64,000 nt of DNA from positions 1-64,000 of the forward strand of contig CAZZBZ010000002.1 in the NCBI GenBank assembly GCA_964653025.1, in the 5' to 3' direction. A program made the position numbers and the translations under genes. Position 1 is the first letter of the stretch. Every line of letters begins with the position of its first letter. The DNA is from JABWAM01 sp964653025. GTDB taxonomy: Bacteria; Verrucomicrobiota; Verrucomicrobiia; JABWAM01. This document shows positions 1 to 7,537 of this stretch, in pieces. Below the pieces are notes generated by a model. The model did not search any database, had not been told where the DNA came from, and worked only from the letters and a program-made list of their open reading frames with translations.

Positions 1-1
1 C

Positions 2-157
2 GATTTCGACACGCGAGCCGCGTGTGCTCCCCAGACCATTCTCGAAGGGGATGGTTATCTGCGAAATGACGGAAACGGTTCCGCTCTGGAGAAACCGCTT
101 ACGCGCGGATTTGCGACGGCACGGCGAAAACTTGCGAACCGGGCAATAAAGGACTAG
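2..157 (+). CDS. C-terminal end of an unidentified protein (5' truncated)
   Basis: The window opens inside an open frame that runs 51 codons from base 2 to a TAG at 155-157, ending in a basic tail rich in Arg, Lys and Ala. The product is not recognised. A second frame (from base 3) is also open for a similar distance, so the frame choice is tentative. It is preferred because it ends 30 bases before the cysteine desulfurase start, as an upstream operon member would. Only the tail is visible, so no function is proposed. Confidence 0.35.
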   Translation, partial: DFDTRAACAPQTILEGDGYLRNDGNGSALEKPLTRGFATARRKLANRAIKD

Positions 158-187
158 GTTTGTCCCGTTTCAAGAAACTCATTCCCC

Positions 188-1450
188 ATGAAGTTGCTGC
201 CCAAAGATGTCGTTTATCTGGATAACAACGCCACCACGGGTGTCGCCCCCGAGGTCGTGGAGGCGATGGTGCCATTTCTCACGAACTTTTGGGGCAATCC
301 CTCCAGCGCCTACCGATTCGGGAGCCAGGTTCATGCCGAGATCGAAGCCGCGCGCGAACGGATCGCCGCCCTCATCGGGGCCGATCCCAAGGAAATTATT
401 TTTACCTCCTGCGGTACGGAAAGCGATAACGCCGCGATCAACTCCGCCCTCGAGATCACGGGCAAGCGGAAGGTGGTCACGACTGCCGTGGAGCATGCCG
501 CGATCATTAACCAATGCGAAAGGCTCCAGAAGAAAGGGGTCGAGGTGGTCTTCCTGCCCGTGCGCCCAGATGGGTCGCTCGATCTCGCGGAGGTGGAGAA
601 AGCAGTGGACGATCGCACCGCGATCTGCAGCGTGATGTGGGCAAATAATGAGACGGGGGTGATTTTCCCGGTCGAGGAGGTCGCCGAGATCTGCAAGCGC
701 AAGGGCGTCCTCTTCCACACCGACGCTGTCCAGGCCGTCGGCAAGACCCCGATCAATCTCAAGGCGAGCAAGATCGACATGCTCTCCCTCGTCGGTCACA
801 AACTCCACGCCCCGAAGGGCGTGGGGGCGCTCTACCTCCGCCGCCGCACCCGTTTCGCCCCGACGATCATCGGCGGGCACCAAGAGAAGGGGAAGCGGGG
901 CGGCACCGAGAACGTGGCTGCGATCATCGGTTTTGGGCGTGCCTGCGAGCTGGCCGCCGCGAAAATGGCCGAGGAAAACACCCGCGTTCGCACCCTCCGC
1001 GACCGCCTCGAAAATGAGACCCTCGCTCGGATCACGGACGTCTGCATCAATGGCCGTCGCGATCTTCGTCTTCCCAACACGATGAACGTGGCTTTCGACT
1101 TCGTGGAAGCCGAAGCCGTTCTGCTCCTCCTTGATCATGCCAATATCTGCGCCTCCAGCGGGTCGGCTTGCACCACGGGTTCGCTCGACCCCTCCCACGT
1201 CCTCAAGGCGATGGGCCTTACCCCCGCGCGTGCCCGGGGCGCGGTGCGCTTCAGCCTTTCGGTGTACAACGCGGATCGAGACGTGGATCGCGTCCTGGAG
1301 GTCCTGCCGGGGATCATCCGTCGGCTCCGTGAAATTTCTCCGCTGAGTCGGAGTCACCCCGACAACGAGAGATACGATGTCGAAGCGGCCCGTGCGAAGC
1401 ACGAGCAAGAACAGTCGAAGGAAGCTGAATCCGAGTTCGCAACCACCTGA
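188..1450 (+). CDS. Cysteine desulfurase, NifS/IscS type
   Basis: PLP enzyme that takes sulfur from L-cysteine as a protein persulfide for Fe-S cluster or tRNA thiolation. The 420-residue product starts with the typical YLDNNATT near residue 10. It carries the PLP-stacking His around 103 (VEHAA), the PLP-binding Lys at about 205 (LVGHKLHAPKG), and the mobile catalytic Cys at about 328 (SSGSACTTG), followed by DPSHVLKAMGL. This is the NifS-like group I loop. The C-terminus has about 30 extra charged residues beyond the usual family length, and they overlap a possible upstream start (1377) of the next gene. No iscU, iscA or nifU is adjacent, so the pathway is not fixed by context. The family call is firm; nifS versus iscS cannot be decided. 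Confidence 0.93.
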   Translation: MKLLPKDVVYLDNNATTGVAPEVVEAMVPFLTNFWGNPSSAYRFGSQVHAEIEAARERIAALIGADPKEIIFTSCGTESDNAAINSALEITGKRKVVTTAVEHAAIINQCERLQKKGVEVVFLPVRPDGSLDLAEVEKAVDDRTAICSVMWANNETGVIFPVEEVAEICKRKGVLFHTDAVQAVGKTPINLKASKIDMLSLVGHKLHAPKGVGALYLRRRTRFAPTIIGGHQEKGKRGGTENVAAIIGFGRACELAAAKMAEENTRVRTLRDRLENETLARITDVCINGRRDLRLPNTMNVAFDFVEAEAVLLLLDHANICASSGSACTTGSLDPSHVLKAMGLTPARARGAVRFSLSVYNADRDVDRVLEVLPGIIRRLREISPLSRSHPDNERYDVEAARAKHEQEQSKEAESEFATT

Positions 1451-1525
1451 TTTCGAGACCGTTGAGGCGGGAGAGGTTTTGCAGCTGGCGCCGCAGTTGC
1501 GGCGACAGGTTTTGCAAGAAGCTTC

Positions 1526-2932
1526 TTGGAGGGGCGATTTGAGCGATTGGACCAAGTCTTTTCAGGTCAAGAATTTTTTCTTGACAGGTGCCAAAAAATC
1601 CCTCATGATCCTGAATGTACTGTGCAAAATCTCGCCCCCAACACGATCTCGATCACGGCCTGCTCGGAGCTGTTTTTGGGAACGCCCAAACCCTCGGCGG
1701 GGCGCCGACGCAGCTCTCGCGTGGCCCAGGGTTTCAGTTCAAGTTTTCAGATTGACGCCCAACACCATTCGCTGGACATCCGTTCCCTGCCTCTCTCGAC
1801 CCGCGCACGTAACATCCTTGGCGCCAGCCAGGTTCACCTCCTCGGGAACCTGCACAACACTCCCTTTACCCGCGTCCGCGACGCGCGCAACTGCGGAGCG
1901 AAAAGCTTTTCCGAGATCCTCCGTGTTCTCTCTCCTTATTGCGTCAAGGTGGCATCGGGAATCCCATCCTCCGTCCGAAAAGCTCCTGCGGTCGACAAGC
2001 CATTTTCAATCCCCGAGCAGGCCCGTGAGTGGCCGTTGAAGCTACTGCCCATCTCCGCACGCCTCGAGCATGTCCTCACTCGCCTGAAGATGGCGAAGCT
2101 GGCCGACCTCCACGGGCTGAATCCTTCCGTGATCGAGGGAACCCCGGACTGTGGGGTCCGCACTGCCACGAAAATGCGAGAGCTTCTCGGGCGCATCCAG
2201 CGGGGCGAGTTTGGCAGGTCTCGCCAGTCTACGGGAATGTCGCCCGCGCTGTTTCTGGTCACGCGGATCGACGAGTTCGCAAGTAGCCTTCCTGAGCCGC
2301 GTCGCGAGATTCTCTATCGACGACTGGGGGCCTCCGAGGCGCCCTGGACGCTCATGAAGATCGGCAAGAAGTTCGACATGACCCGCGAGCGAGTCCGCCA
2401 GATTGTGAACCTTCTCACGGATGAGGCCCTGCGCTTTGGGGGCCCCCCGATGGCGACCACGCTCAATGAGATGGCCGACGAGTTGCTCGGAAAGGTCCTC
2501 CCTCTCACGCCGCAGCTCCTCGAGCGGCGCTTGGGCGCCTCCTCCGCGAAGCTCCGCCAGGGAATGGCCTTCCATGCACGGATGATCGAGCTTCTCTGTC
2601 CTCGCATCCCCGCATGGCCCGAAGGCCCCGAACCTGCGGCCCACCGCGCGCGGGAATCCGAGGCGGTGCTCCGCACGCTCACACACTGGGTGCGGATGAA
2701 GCCCGGCCCCACCCTGTTTTCCGAGGTGCTTACGGGAATCCGCGAAGGGGGCTTTACCTGCAGTCCCGCGGACTTTCTCCACGCACTCAGATACACCCTG
2801 GCATTCGAGTTTGATTTTTCTGATCCCGAGAAACCGACGGTTGCGGCGCGGATTCGCGCCATGAGGCGCTGGATGCCCGGCGAAGAGGCGGAGTCCACGA
2901 AGGCCTCCGCTTCGGACGGGCAGGTCGCGTGA
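1526..2932 (+). CDS. Protein with two RNAP alpha-CTD-like domains and a sigma-70 region 4
   Basis: Read from a TTG at 1526 this is 468 residues. Residues about 83-135 and 168-226 each look like an RNA polymerase alpha C-terminal domain: a helix-hairpin-helix pattern with LDIRSLPLSTRARNIL and CGAKSFSEI in the first, LKLLPISARLEHVLTRL and CGVRTATKMREL in the second. Residues about 244-302 match sigma-70 region 4 (TLMKIGKKFDMTRERVRQI). The C-terminal third is not recognised. Sigma regions 1-3 are absent, so it is not a complete sigma factor. I infer a DNA- or polymerase-binding regulator. The first 35 residues look non-native. An ATG at 1377 with a GAGAG upstream opens a different frame, so a frameshift near the A-run at 1593-1598 or a wrong start is possible. 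The stop overlaps the next gene by four bases. Confidence 0.7.
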   Translation: MEGRFERLDQVFSGQEFFLDRCQKIPHDPECTVQNLAPNTISITACSELFLGTPKPSAGRRRSSRVAQGFSSSFQIDAQHHSLDIRSLPLSTRARNILGASQVHLLGNLHNTPFTRVRDARNCGAKSFSEILRVLSPYCVKVASGIPSSVRKAPAVDKPFSIPEQAREWPLKLLPISARLEHVLTRLKMAKLADLHGLNPSVIEGTPDCGVRTATKMRELLGRIQRGEFGRSRQSTGMSPALFLVTRIDEFASSLPEPRREILYRRLGASEAPWTLMKIGKKFDMTRERVRQIVNLLTDEALRFGGPPMATTLNEMADELLGKVLPLTPQLLERRLGASSAKLRQGMAFHARMIELLCPRIPAWPEGPEPAAHRARESEAVLRTLTHWVRMKPGPTLFSEVLTGIREGGFTCSPADFLHALRYTLAFEFDFSDPEKPTVAARIRAMRRWMPGEEAESTKASASDGQVA

Positions 2933-3375
2933 GCAGAAGATCCCCTAAAATTGCGGCGCTCCTGCGCGCGCTGCCCCCGTCGTGCCGCGATCCGCGCTAC
3001 GCGGTCTTTTTTGAGTGTTTTAACCGGGGATACTACTTTGAGGCCCACGCCATTCTCGAAGAACTCTGGCTGACGACCAAGGGCGATCCCGCGGGATTCT
3101 ATAAAGGGTTGATCCAGCTTGCGGGGGCCTTCGTCCACCTCTCCAAGTCTCGCTCGGGTCCGTCCCTTCGCCTTCTGCGGTTGGCAGAAGCGAGCCTCGC
3201 GCCCCACGCCCCCGAACACGAGGGGCTCGACGTCGCGTTCCTCCTCGATCGCGTGAATGGTTGGGTGCGACGCCTTGAACAGGGGGATCCCGCCTCGGAC
3301 CTGTGTGCCCCCCCCGCGGCGCCGAGGATCGATCTCGGGTTCCAGCCCGTGGCCAAGCGACCGGGGATGCTGTAG
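2929..3375 (+). CDS. DUF309 domain protein
   Basis: 148-residue soluble protein of the DUF309 family, a small all-helical group of unknown biochemical role. The family hallmark is clear at about residues 29-45 (CFNRGYYFEAHAILEELW), followed by FYKGLIQLAGAFVHL and a helix ending in LLRLAEASL. The GTG start overlaps the TGA of the preceding alpha-CTD/sigma-4 gene (GTGA), so the two are translationally coupled and probably act together or share expression. The tail after about residue 115 is proline- and alanine-rich. It converges on jag across a stretch that holds two hairpins. Confidence 0.85.
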   Translation: MSRRSPKIAALLRALPPSCRDPRYAVFFECFNRGYYFEAHAILEELWLTTKGDPAGFYKGLIQLAGAFVHLSKSRSGPSLRLLRLAEASLAPHAPEHEGLDVAFLLDRVNGWVRRLEQGDPASDLCAPPAAPRIDLGFQPVAKRPGML

Positions 3376-3377
3376 CC

Positions 3378-3427
3378 ATGGCAACCGGGGCGGTTGCCAT
3401 TTAGGAGACGGGACGCCTGCGTCCCGT
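3378..3427. terminator. Two perfect hairpins between convergent genes
   Basis: The first hairpin is ATGGCAACC (3378-3386) and GGTTGCCAT (3392-3400) with a five-base loop. The second is ACGGGACGC (3408-3416) and GCGTCCCGT (3419-3427) with a two-base loop. They fill the gap between the DUF309 gene and the oppositely oriented jag, so a bidirectional terminator role is reasonable, though neither is followed by a long T run. The GGCAACC/GGTTGCC stem recurs at 23890-23908, which suggests a dispersed palindromic repeat reused as a terminator. Confidence 0.5.
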
Positions 3428-3451
3428 TCTCTGGGACAAGGTTGTTACTGC

Positions 3452-4009
3452 TCAGCGTTCTCCGCGAAGTTGGAGGCGCATGGGCTGGAGACCGTTGCCG
3501 TTCGGCGCGGGAGAGACAGGGACCACTTCGAGTTCGCGGTCGCGGGCAAAGGCGTCGATCGCCGCCTGGCGCTCGACCGCATTGAGCGAACCGAGATCGG
3601 CCGGGTTGCCCCAGCGGCGCACATGCTCAGCAAGCGTCCTCAGGGGCTCGCTGATCGGGGCGACCTCCTTGTCCTCGGAGGCGGTGACGTCGAGATAGAG
3701 CCGCGGCATCCCCGTGAACGAGCGCTGGAGGATGCGGTTCATGAGAAACTGAAGGTCGTTGATTGTCGCACCCCGGCGACCAATGAGGCGGGCGGGTTCC
3801 TCGACGAGAATGCGGAGGCGAATCTCTTTTGATTCGACAGAGGAGGAGATGCGGGCATCGAAGCCGAGGCGCTTGAGAAGTTCGCCAATGACCTCCTCGG
3901 CGTGGGCGATGACGAGAACGGGATCGGCAGGGGGATCGGCAGGGGGAGAAACGGATGACGGAAGGGCAGGGGGGGCTTCTTGCATGGCGGAGGAGGGGTT
4001 GCGGGACAC
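3452..4009 (-). CDS. jag: Jag/KhpB RNA-binding protein (KH and R3H-like domains)
   Basis: 185-residue single-stranded nucleic acid binding protein of the SpoIIIJ-associated (Jag, KhpB) family. After a proline-rich leader there is a Jag-type KH domain with the modified GXXG loop (IGRRGATINDLQFLMNRIL), then a shorter C-terminal segment in the place of the R3H domain (LAEHVRRWGNP). The R3H signature is weak here. It lies directly downstream of yidC, the standard position for jag in the rpmH-rnpA-yidD-yidC-jag cluster, which supports the call. The GTG start used here directly follows the yidC stop (TGAGTG). An internal ATG at 3985 is an alternative that would remove eight residues. Confidence 0.85.
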   Translation of the reverse strand: MSRNPSSAMQEAPPALPSSVSPPADPPADPVLVIAHAEEVIGELLKRLGFDARISSSVESKEIRLRILVEEPARLIGRRGATINDLQFLMNRILQRSFTGMPRLYLDVTASEDKEVAPISEPLRTLAEHVRRWGNPADLGSLNAVERQAAIDAFARDRELEVVPVSPAPNGNGLQPMRLQLRGER

Positions 4010-5740
4010 TCAGCGTTTTGAGGTGTCCGGGCGCATGAAGGAGAGTCCCCGACGCGGCTTGGTGCGGGTGGGGGGCTCCACGGGCTTGTCCCGCGTGAGG
4101 TAGGTTTGGAGGACCGTGAGGAGGTTCTGGATTGTCCAGTAGAGGGAAAGTCCCGACGAGAAACTGTAGCAGAAGAAAAGGAACATCGCCGGCATCATCC
4201 ACATCATCATCTTCATGCTGGGGTCGGCATTGGGCGCTTGCGGGGTAATCTTGGTCTGCCAGATCATCGTCACGGCCATGATCAGCGGCATGAGGTTGAC
4301 GGGAAAATCGAGTCCCGGGATGCGGGCGATCGTGTCGGCCATCGAAAGGTCATGGATCCATAGGAACGAGGCTCCCCTCAGCTCGATGGAAGCGCGAAGA
4401 AGGTTGTAGAACGCGAAGAAGATCGGGATCTGGATGAGCATCGGGAGGCAGCCTGCCATCGGGTTGACCTTGTACTCCCGGTAGAGTTTCATCGTCTCCT
4501 CGTTCATCCGCTTGGCGTCGTCCTTATACTTTTCCTTGAGGGCGTTGATTTTCGGCGCGAGGGCTTGCATCTGCTTCATGCTTCGCGTGCTGATCGCCGT
4601 GAGCGGCCAGAAGAGGATTTTGATGACCACCGTCACCCCGATGATCGCCACACCCCAGTTGCGGAAGAGGCCGTGGAAGATTCCCATGAGCCAGAGCAGC
4701 GCCTTGGAGATGATCTCAAACATGCCCAGGTCCAGCACCTGGTCCTGCCGTTGCCCGAGTGCCGCGAGGAGACGGTACTCCTTCGGCCCCGCGTAGACGC
4801 GAAAAGTCAGGTTCGTCGAGGATCCTGCCGCCAGGTCGAAGGGTGCCGAAGACATGACGCCGAGCACCCCTTCCGCGGGCTTCCCACCGATCGGCGGATG
4901 TTCCCGCAACACGCACGGCTCCGCCGAAAAGACGGCGAAGGGCGCGGGCGGGGTCACGATCACCGCGAAGTACTGGTTGCGTACCGCGCCCCAATCGATG
5001 GGCTGGACCAGTTCCCACGGACGCTGCTGCTTGGTCGCGTGCTTTTGGAGCGCCGCGAGGAACTCGTGGCTTGCCTTGTCCTTTCCAAATGCCGTGGCCG
5101 CCACGTAGGCAAGCTCATCCTTGCTGAGTCCGGGGGAAGCGAGGCCGATTCCGACGCGCAGGGGCTGCGCCTTGAGCGGGATTCGTCCCTCATTCGCCAC
5201 CGTCAGAACCACATTGACCAGGTAGTCTTTTCCGAGGCGAAACTCCTTGGTGACCTTCACGCCCGAGGGCGAGCGATGGGTGAACTGCACACCGTCCTCG
5301 ACCGTACGCGCTTCGTACGGGGCGAGAAAACCCACGTCGCCCACCGCAACGGAAAGCACGGGGAGCGGCGACTCCACATTCAGACGCACCCTCGGGGGAT
5401 CGTCGGGATCGCCGCTTTCCGAGAAGCGATGGAGGGTGATGCGACGAATACCGCCGCCCACAGAGGTGAGTTCCGCGGAGAGAAGGTCGTTATCGAGGGA
5501 AAGGACCTTCCCCTCGGGAACGGCTGGGGGGGAAGCGGGGGAGAGGCTCACGGCGGCGGGCACCGAGGGGGCGGGGAGAGGTGCCGCGGACGGGGGAAGC
5601 GCCTGCGCGGCAGCCACCTGGTTGGTTGTGGAAGCGGCGGGTCTCGCGGGAGAGGGCCCGAAGATGAAATCCAGGACCGGCTGCCAGAAGATGACCAGCG
5701 CGATGCAGAGGACGATGAGGGGAAGCGATTTGCGGTCCAT
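4010..5740 (-). CDS. yidC: Membrane protein insertase YidC
   Basis: 576-residue inner-membrane insertase/foldase for membrane proteins, working alone or with SecYEG. It has an N-terminal membrane anchor (residues 5-25), a Pro/Ala-rich linker, a large periplasmic P1 domain (about 70-350) and the conserved five-helix core in the C-terminal third. That core includes NWGVAIIGVTVVIKILFWP, the cytoplasmic hairpin MKQMQALAPKINALKEKYK, and NPMAGCLPMLIQIPIFFAFY. The tail is basic, as in many YidC proteins that bind ribosomes. The start ATG at 5740 gives the anchor directly and lies four bases after the yidD stop. The P1 domain indicates a diderm-type YidC. The cluster context makes this very secure. 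Confidence 0.96.
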   Translation of the reverse strand: MDRKSLPLIVLCIALVIFWQPVLDFIFGPSPARPAASTTNQVAAAQALPPSAAPLPAPSVPAAVSLSPASPPAVPEGKVLSLDNDLLSAELTSVGGGIRRITLHRFSESGDPDDPPRVRLNVESPLPVLSVAVGDVGFLAPYEARTVEDGVQFTHRSPSGVKVTKEFRLGKDYLVNVVLTVANEGRIPLKAQPLRVGIGLASPGLSKDELAYVAATAFGKDKASHEFLAALQKHATKQQRPWELVQPIDWGAVRNQYFAVIVTPPAPFAVFSAEPCVLREHPPIGGKPAEGVLGVMSSAPFDLAAGSSTNLTFRVYAGPKEYRLLAALGQRQDQVLDLGMFEIISKALLWLMGIFHGLFRNWGVAIIGVTVVIKILFWPLTAISTRSMKQMQALAPKINALKEKYKDDAKRMNEETMKLYREYKVNPMAGCLPMLIQIPIFFAFYNLLRASIELRGASFLWIHDLSMADTIARIPGLDFPVNLMPLIMAVTMIWQTKITPQAPNADPSMKMMMWMMPAMFLFFCYSFSSGLSLYWTIQNLLTVLQTYLTRDKPVEPPTRTKPRRGLSFMRPDTSKR

Positions 5741-5744
5741 GGGA

Positions 5745-6008
5745 TCAGCAGCAACGGCGTTGGGAAGAGGGCACGGGATCATGCCCGCCGGCGTGGAACG
5801 GATGGCAGCGGGCGACCCGACAAACGGCAAGCCACGTCCCGCGCCCGGCACCATGGGCCTCGATCGCCTGGCGTGCGTACTCGCTGCAGGAAGGCTCGAA
5901 ACGGCACCAGCGCCCGAGGTGGGGCGACACCGCGGCCTGATAGAAGCGGAGGAGGAGGAGGAGCGGCTTGCGGATCACGCGTCGGGAAGGAGACGCGCCA
6001 TCCGACAC
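5745..6008 (-). CDS. yidD: Membrane protein insertion efficiency factor YidD
   Basis: 87-residue small protein of the YidD family, which sits at the membrane and assists YidC-dependent insertion. The signature is visible as an amphipathic start (LLLLLRFYQAAVSPHLG), then CRFEPSCSEYARQAI and a C-terminal RVARCHPFHAGGHDPVP. The spaced cysteines and the HPF/DPVP block are typical of the family. The start overlaps the end of rnpA by 34 bases, and the stop is four bases before yidC, the usual tight packing of this cluster. Confidence 0.95.
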   Translation of the reverse strand: MSDGASPSRRVIRKPLLLLLRFYQAAVSPHLGRWCRFEPSCSEYARQAIEAHGAGRGTWLAVCRVARCHPFHAGGHDPVPSSQRRCC

Positions 6009-6334
6009 AGGCGAAGAAACTCGGCCCGAAGGGCCTCAAAACTTGCCGTGGCAGTGGAAGGTCGTCCCATGAATAGGATTTGGTTTGGTGCGCGGAAGGC
6101 TGCGCGATGCGTTCGAAAGAGATCACGCAATCTTCTTCGTGCCCGGTTCCGCTCCGTCGCATGGCCAATGCGTCGCGGGGAAAGAAACCCCGCCCGCGCG
6201 GCTCCCGGGGCTTCGGGCGCTGTCAAACAGATGAGGGTGAGATGTTCTCCGGTAAACCGGCGACCGTTCTTGAGGATCTGGCGGATTTCAGAGCCCCGCC
6301 GTATGCGCAGGACGCGTGGCAGGCTCTGGTCCAT
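5975..6334 (-). CDS. rnpA: Ribonuclease P protein component
   Basis: 119-residue basic protein subunit of RNase P, which helps the M1 RNA cleave 5' leaders from pre-tRNAs. The family RNA-binding motif is present as IGHATERNRARRRLRDLFR at about residues 56-74, followed by a strand-helix C-terminus ending in FLRLCRMARLLPDA. The N-terminus (LRIRRGSEIRQILKNGRRF) is the usual opening helix and strand. It lies between rpmH and yidD and overlaps yidD by 34 bases. Length and context are normal. Confidence 0.94.
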   Translation of the reverse strand: MDQSLPRVLRIRRGSEIRQILKNGRRFTGEHLTLICLTAPEAPGAARAGFLSPRRIGHATERNRARRRLRDLFRTHRAAFRAPNQILFMGRPSTATASFEALRAEFLRLCRMARLLPDA

Positions 6335-6371
6335 CGTGCGCCGCTTCCACCCTCCCCGGTCGCCCGGGTGG

Positions 6372-6512
6372 TTACATTTTCGGTGTCAAGCGTTTGCGTC
6401 CCTTGTGACGGCGGCGACTCAGGAGTGCCCGCCCCGACTTGGTTCGCGTTCGATTGAGAAAACCGTGGTTTCGGCGCCTCACCCTCTTAGAGGGCTGGTA
6501 GGTGCGTTTCAT
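6372..6512 (-). CDS. rpmH: Large-subunit ribosomal protein bL34
   Basis: 46-codon gene found by reading the minus strand. It begins MKRTYQPSKRVRRRNHGFLN and continues through RTRTKSGRALLSRRRHKGRK to RLTPKM and a TAA at 6372-6374. This matches L34 along its whole length: the MKRTYQPS start, the HGF motif and the basic GR(A)LLSRRRxKGRKxL tail. It is the first gene of the rpmH-rnpA-yidD-yidC-jag operon; rnpA starts 37 bases downstream. Its promoter must lie in the 153-base interval 6513-6665 shared with the divergent tyrA. No DnaA box resembling TTATCCACA was seen there, and dnaA is not in the window. Confidence 0.97.
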   Translation of the reverse strand: MKRTYQPSKRVRRRNHGFLNRTRTKSGRALLSRRRHKGRKRLTPKM

Positions 6513-6665
6513 TAAGCGTCCACCCTAGCCTTCCCACCGCCCCTCGTCAACGATGAGAAGAGGAATCGTATCAGAAATTCGCGGTCGCGCGCCCCGGGGA
6601 TATCCCTGCCGCCGCGCGACGCTTCTTTTTTTGGTCGGTTCTGCTAGTCTTCTGGCCCTCCGCCC

Positions 6666-7532
6666 ATGAAGAAACCGCTCTTCCAGAAACTGGCCATCCT
6701 CGGTCCCGGCCTGCTCGGGGGCTCAATCGGCCTCGCTGCGCGCAAGCGTCGTGTGGCCGGGCGGATCGTCGTTTGGGGCCGTCGTGTCGATGCAGCGCGC
6801 GAGGCGGTGAAGCGCGGCGCCGCCCACGAGATGGCCCCCACCCCCGCCGAGGCGGTGCGCGGGGCTGACCTGGTGATCCTGTGCACGACGGTGGAGGCGA
6901 TGCCCTCGGTGGCGAAGGCGATGCGCCCCGGCTTGAAGCGCGGGGTGCTCGTCACCGATGTGGGGAGCACGAAGTACGACGTGGTCCGCCAGGTGGGCGC
7001 GATCCTCGCGGGACGGGCGACCTGGATCGGGAGCCACCCGATGGCGGGCGGCGAGCGCGAGGGCCTCCGCGCGGCGCGTACCGACCTTTTCGAGAGGGCA
7101 ACCTGCCTCATCACGCCCCTTCCTCGATCACGTCCCGCCGCGGTGGCGCGGCTCGTGGCGTTCTGGGAGGCGCTGGGGGGACGGGTCGCGTCGCTCTCGC
7201 CGGTTCAGCACGACGAGGTGGTCGCGTTGATCAGTCACGTGCCGCACCTTGCCGCGGCGGCGCTGGTGAACCTGGTGAGCCGTCGCAAGTCGCCGGCGCT
7301 GGATTGTGTGGGGAATGGCTTTCGCGACATGACGCGGATCGCCGCGGGCTCGCCCGACATGTGGACGGGGATCGTGATGTCCAACCGCGAGGAGATCCGC
7401 CGTGGATTGGAGGCGTTGATCGAGGAGTTGGAGACCCTCCGACGGGAGGTTGCGAACGGCTCTGCCGCCGAGTTGCGCGCCCTGCTCGGACGGGCCAGGG
7501 AGGTGCGTGGCGGGATCCACCATCGTTCTTAG
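6666..7532 (+). CDS. tyrA: Prephenate/arogenate dehydrogenase
   Basis: 288-residue NAD(P)-dependent dehydrogenase that oxidatively decarboxylates prephenate (or arogenate) in tyrosine synthesis. An N-terminal Rossmann fold shows LAILGPGLLGGSIGLAARKR at residues 9-28, and the substrate region has VTDVGSTKYDVV, GSHPMAGGEREGL and the helix SPVQHDEVVALISHVPHLAA, all family-typical. There is no fused chorismate mutase or ACT domain, so feedback control by tyrosine may be absent or indirect. The stop is five bases before the aroA start, so tyrA and aroA form one transcription unit. In some proteobacteria the same two activities are fused. Confidence 0.93.
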   Translation: MKKPLFQKLAILGPGLLGGSIGLAARKRRVAGRIVVWGRRVDAAREAVKRGAAHEMAPTPAEAVRGADLVILCTTVEAMPSVAKAMRPGLKRGVLVTDVGSTKYDVVRQVGAILAGRATWIGSHPMAGGEREGLRAARTDLFERATCLITPLPRSRPAAVARLVAFWEALGGRVASLSPVQHDEVVALISHVPHLAAAALVNLVSRRKSPALDCVGNGFRDMTRIAAGSPDMWTGIVMSNREEIRRGLEALIEELETLRREVANGSAAELRALLGRAREVRGGIHHRS

Positions 7533-7537
7533 TCGCC

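Noticed and set aside
179..1555. Long antisense open frame opposite the cysteine desulfurase
   Set aside because: It is the complement of a clear gene in a high-GC genome, with low-complexity translation and no domain.
1593..1598. Programmed -1 frameshift site at the A-run
   Set aside because: The heptamer is C AAA AAA, which gives a mismatch after slippage, and no downstream stem was identified. It is kept only as an alternative to a sequencing error.
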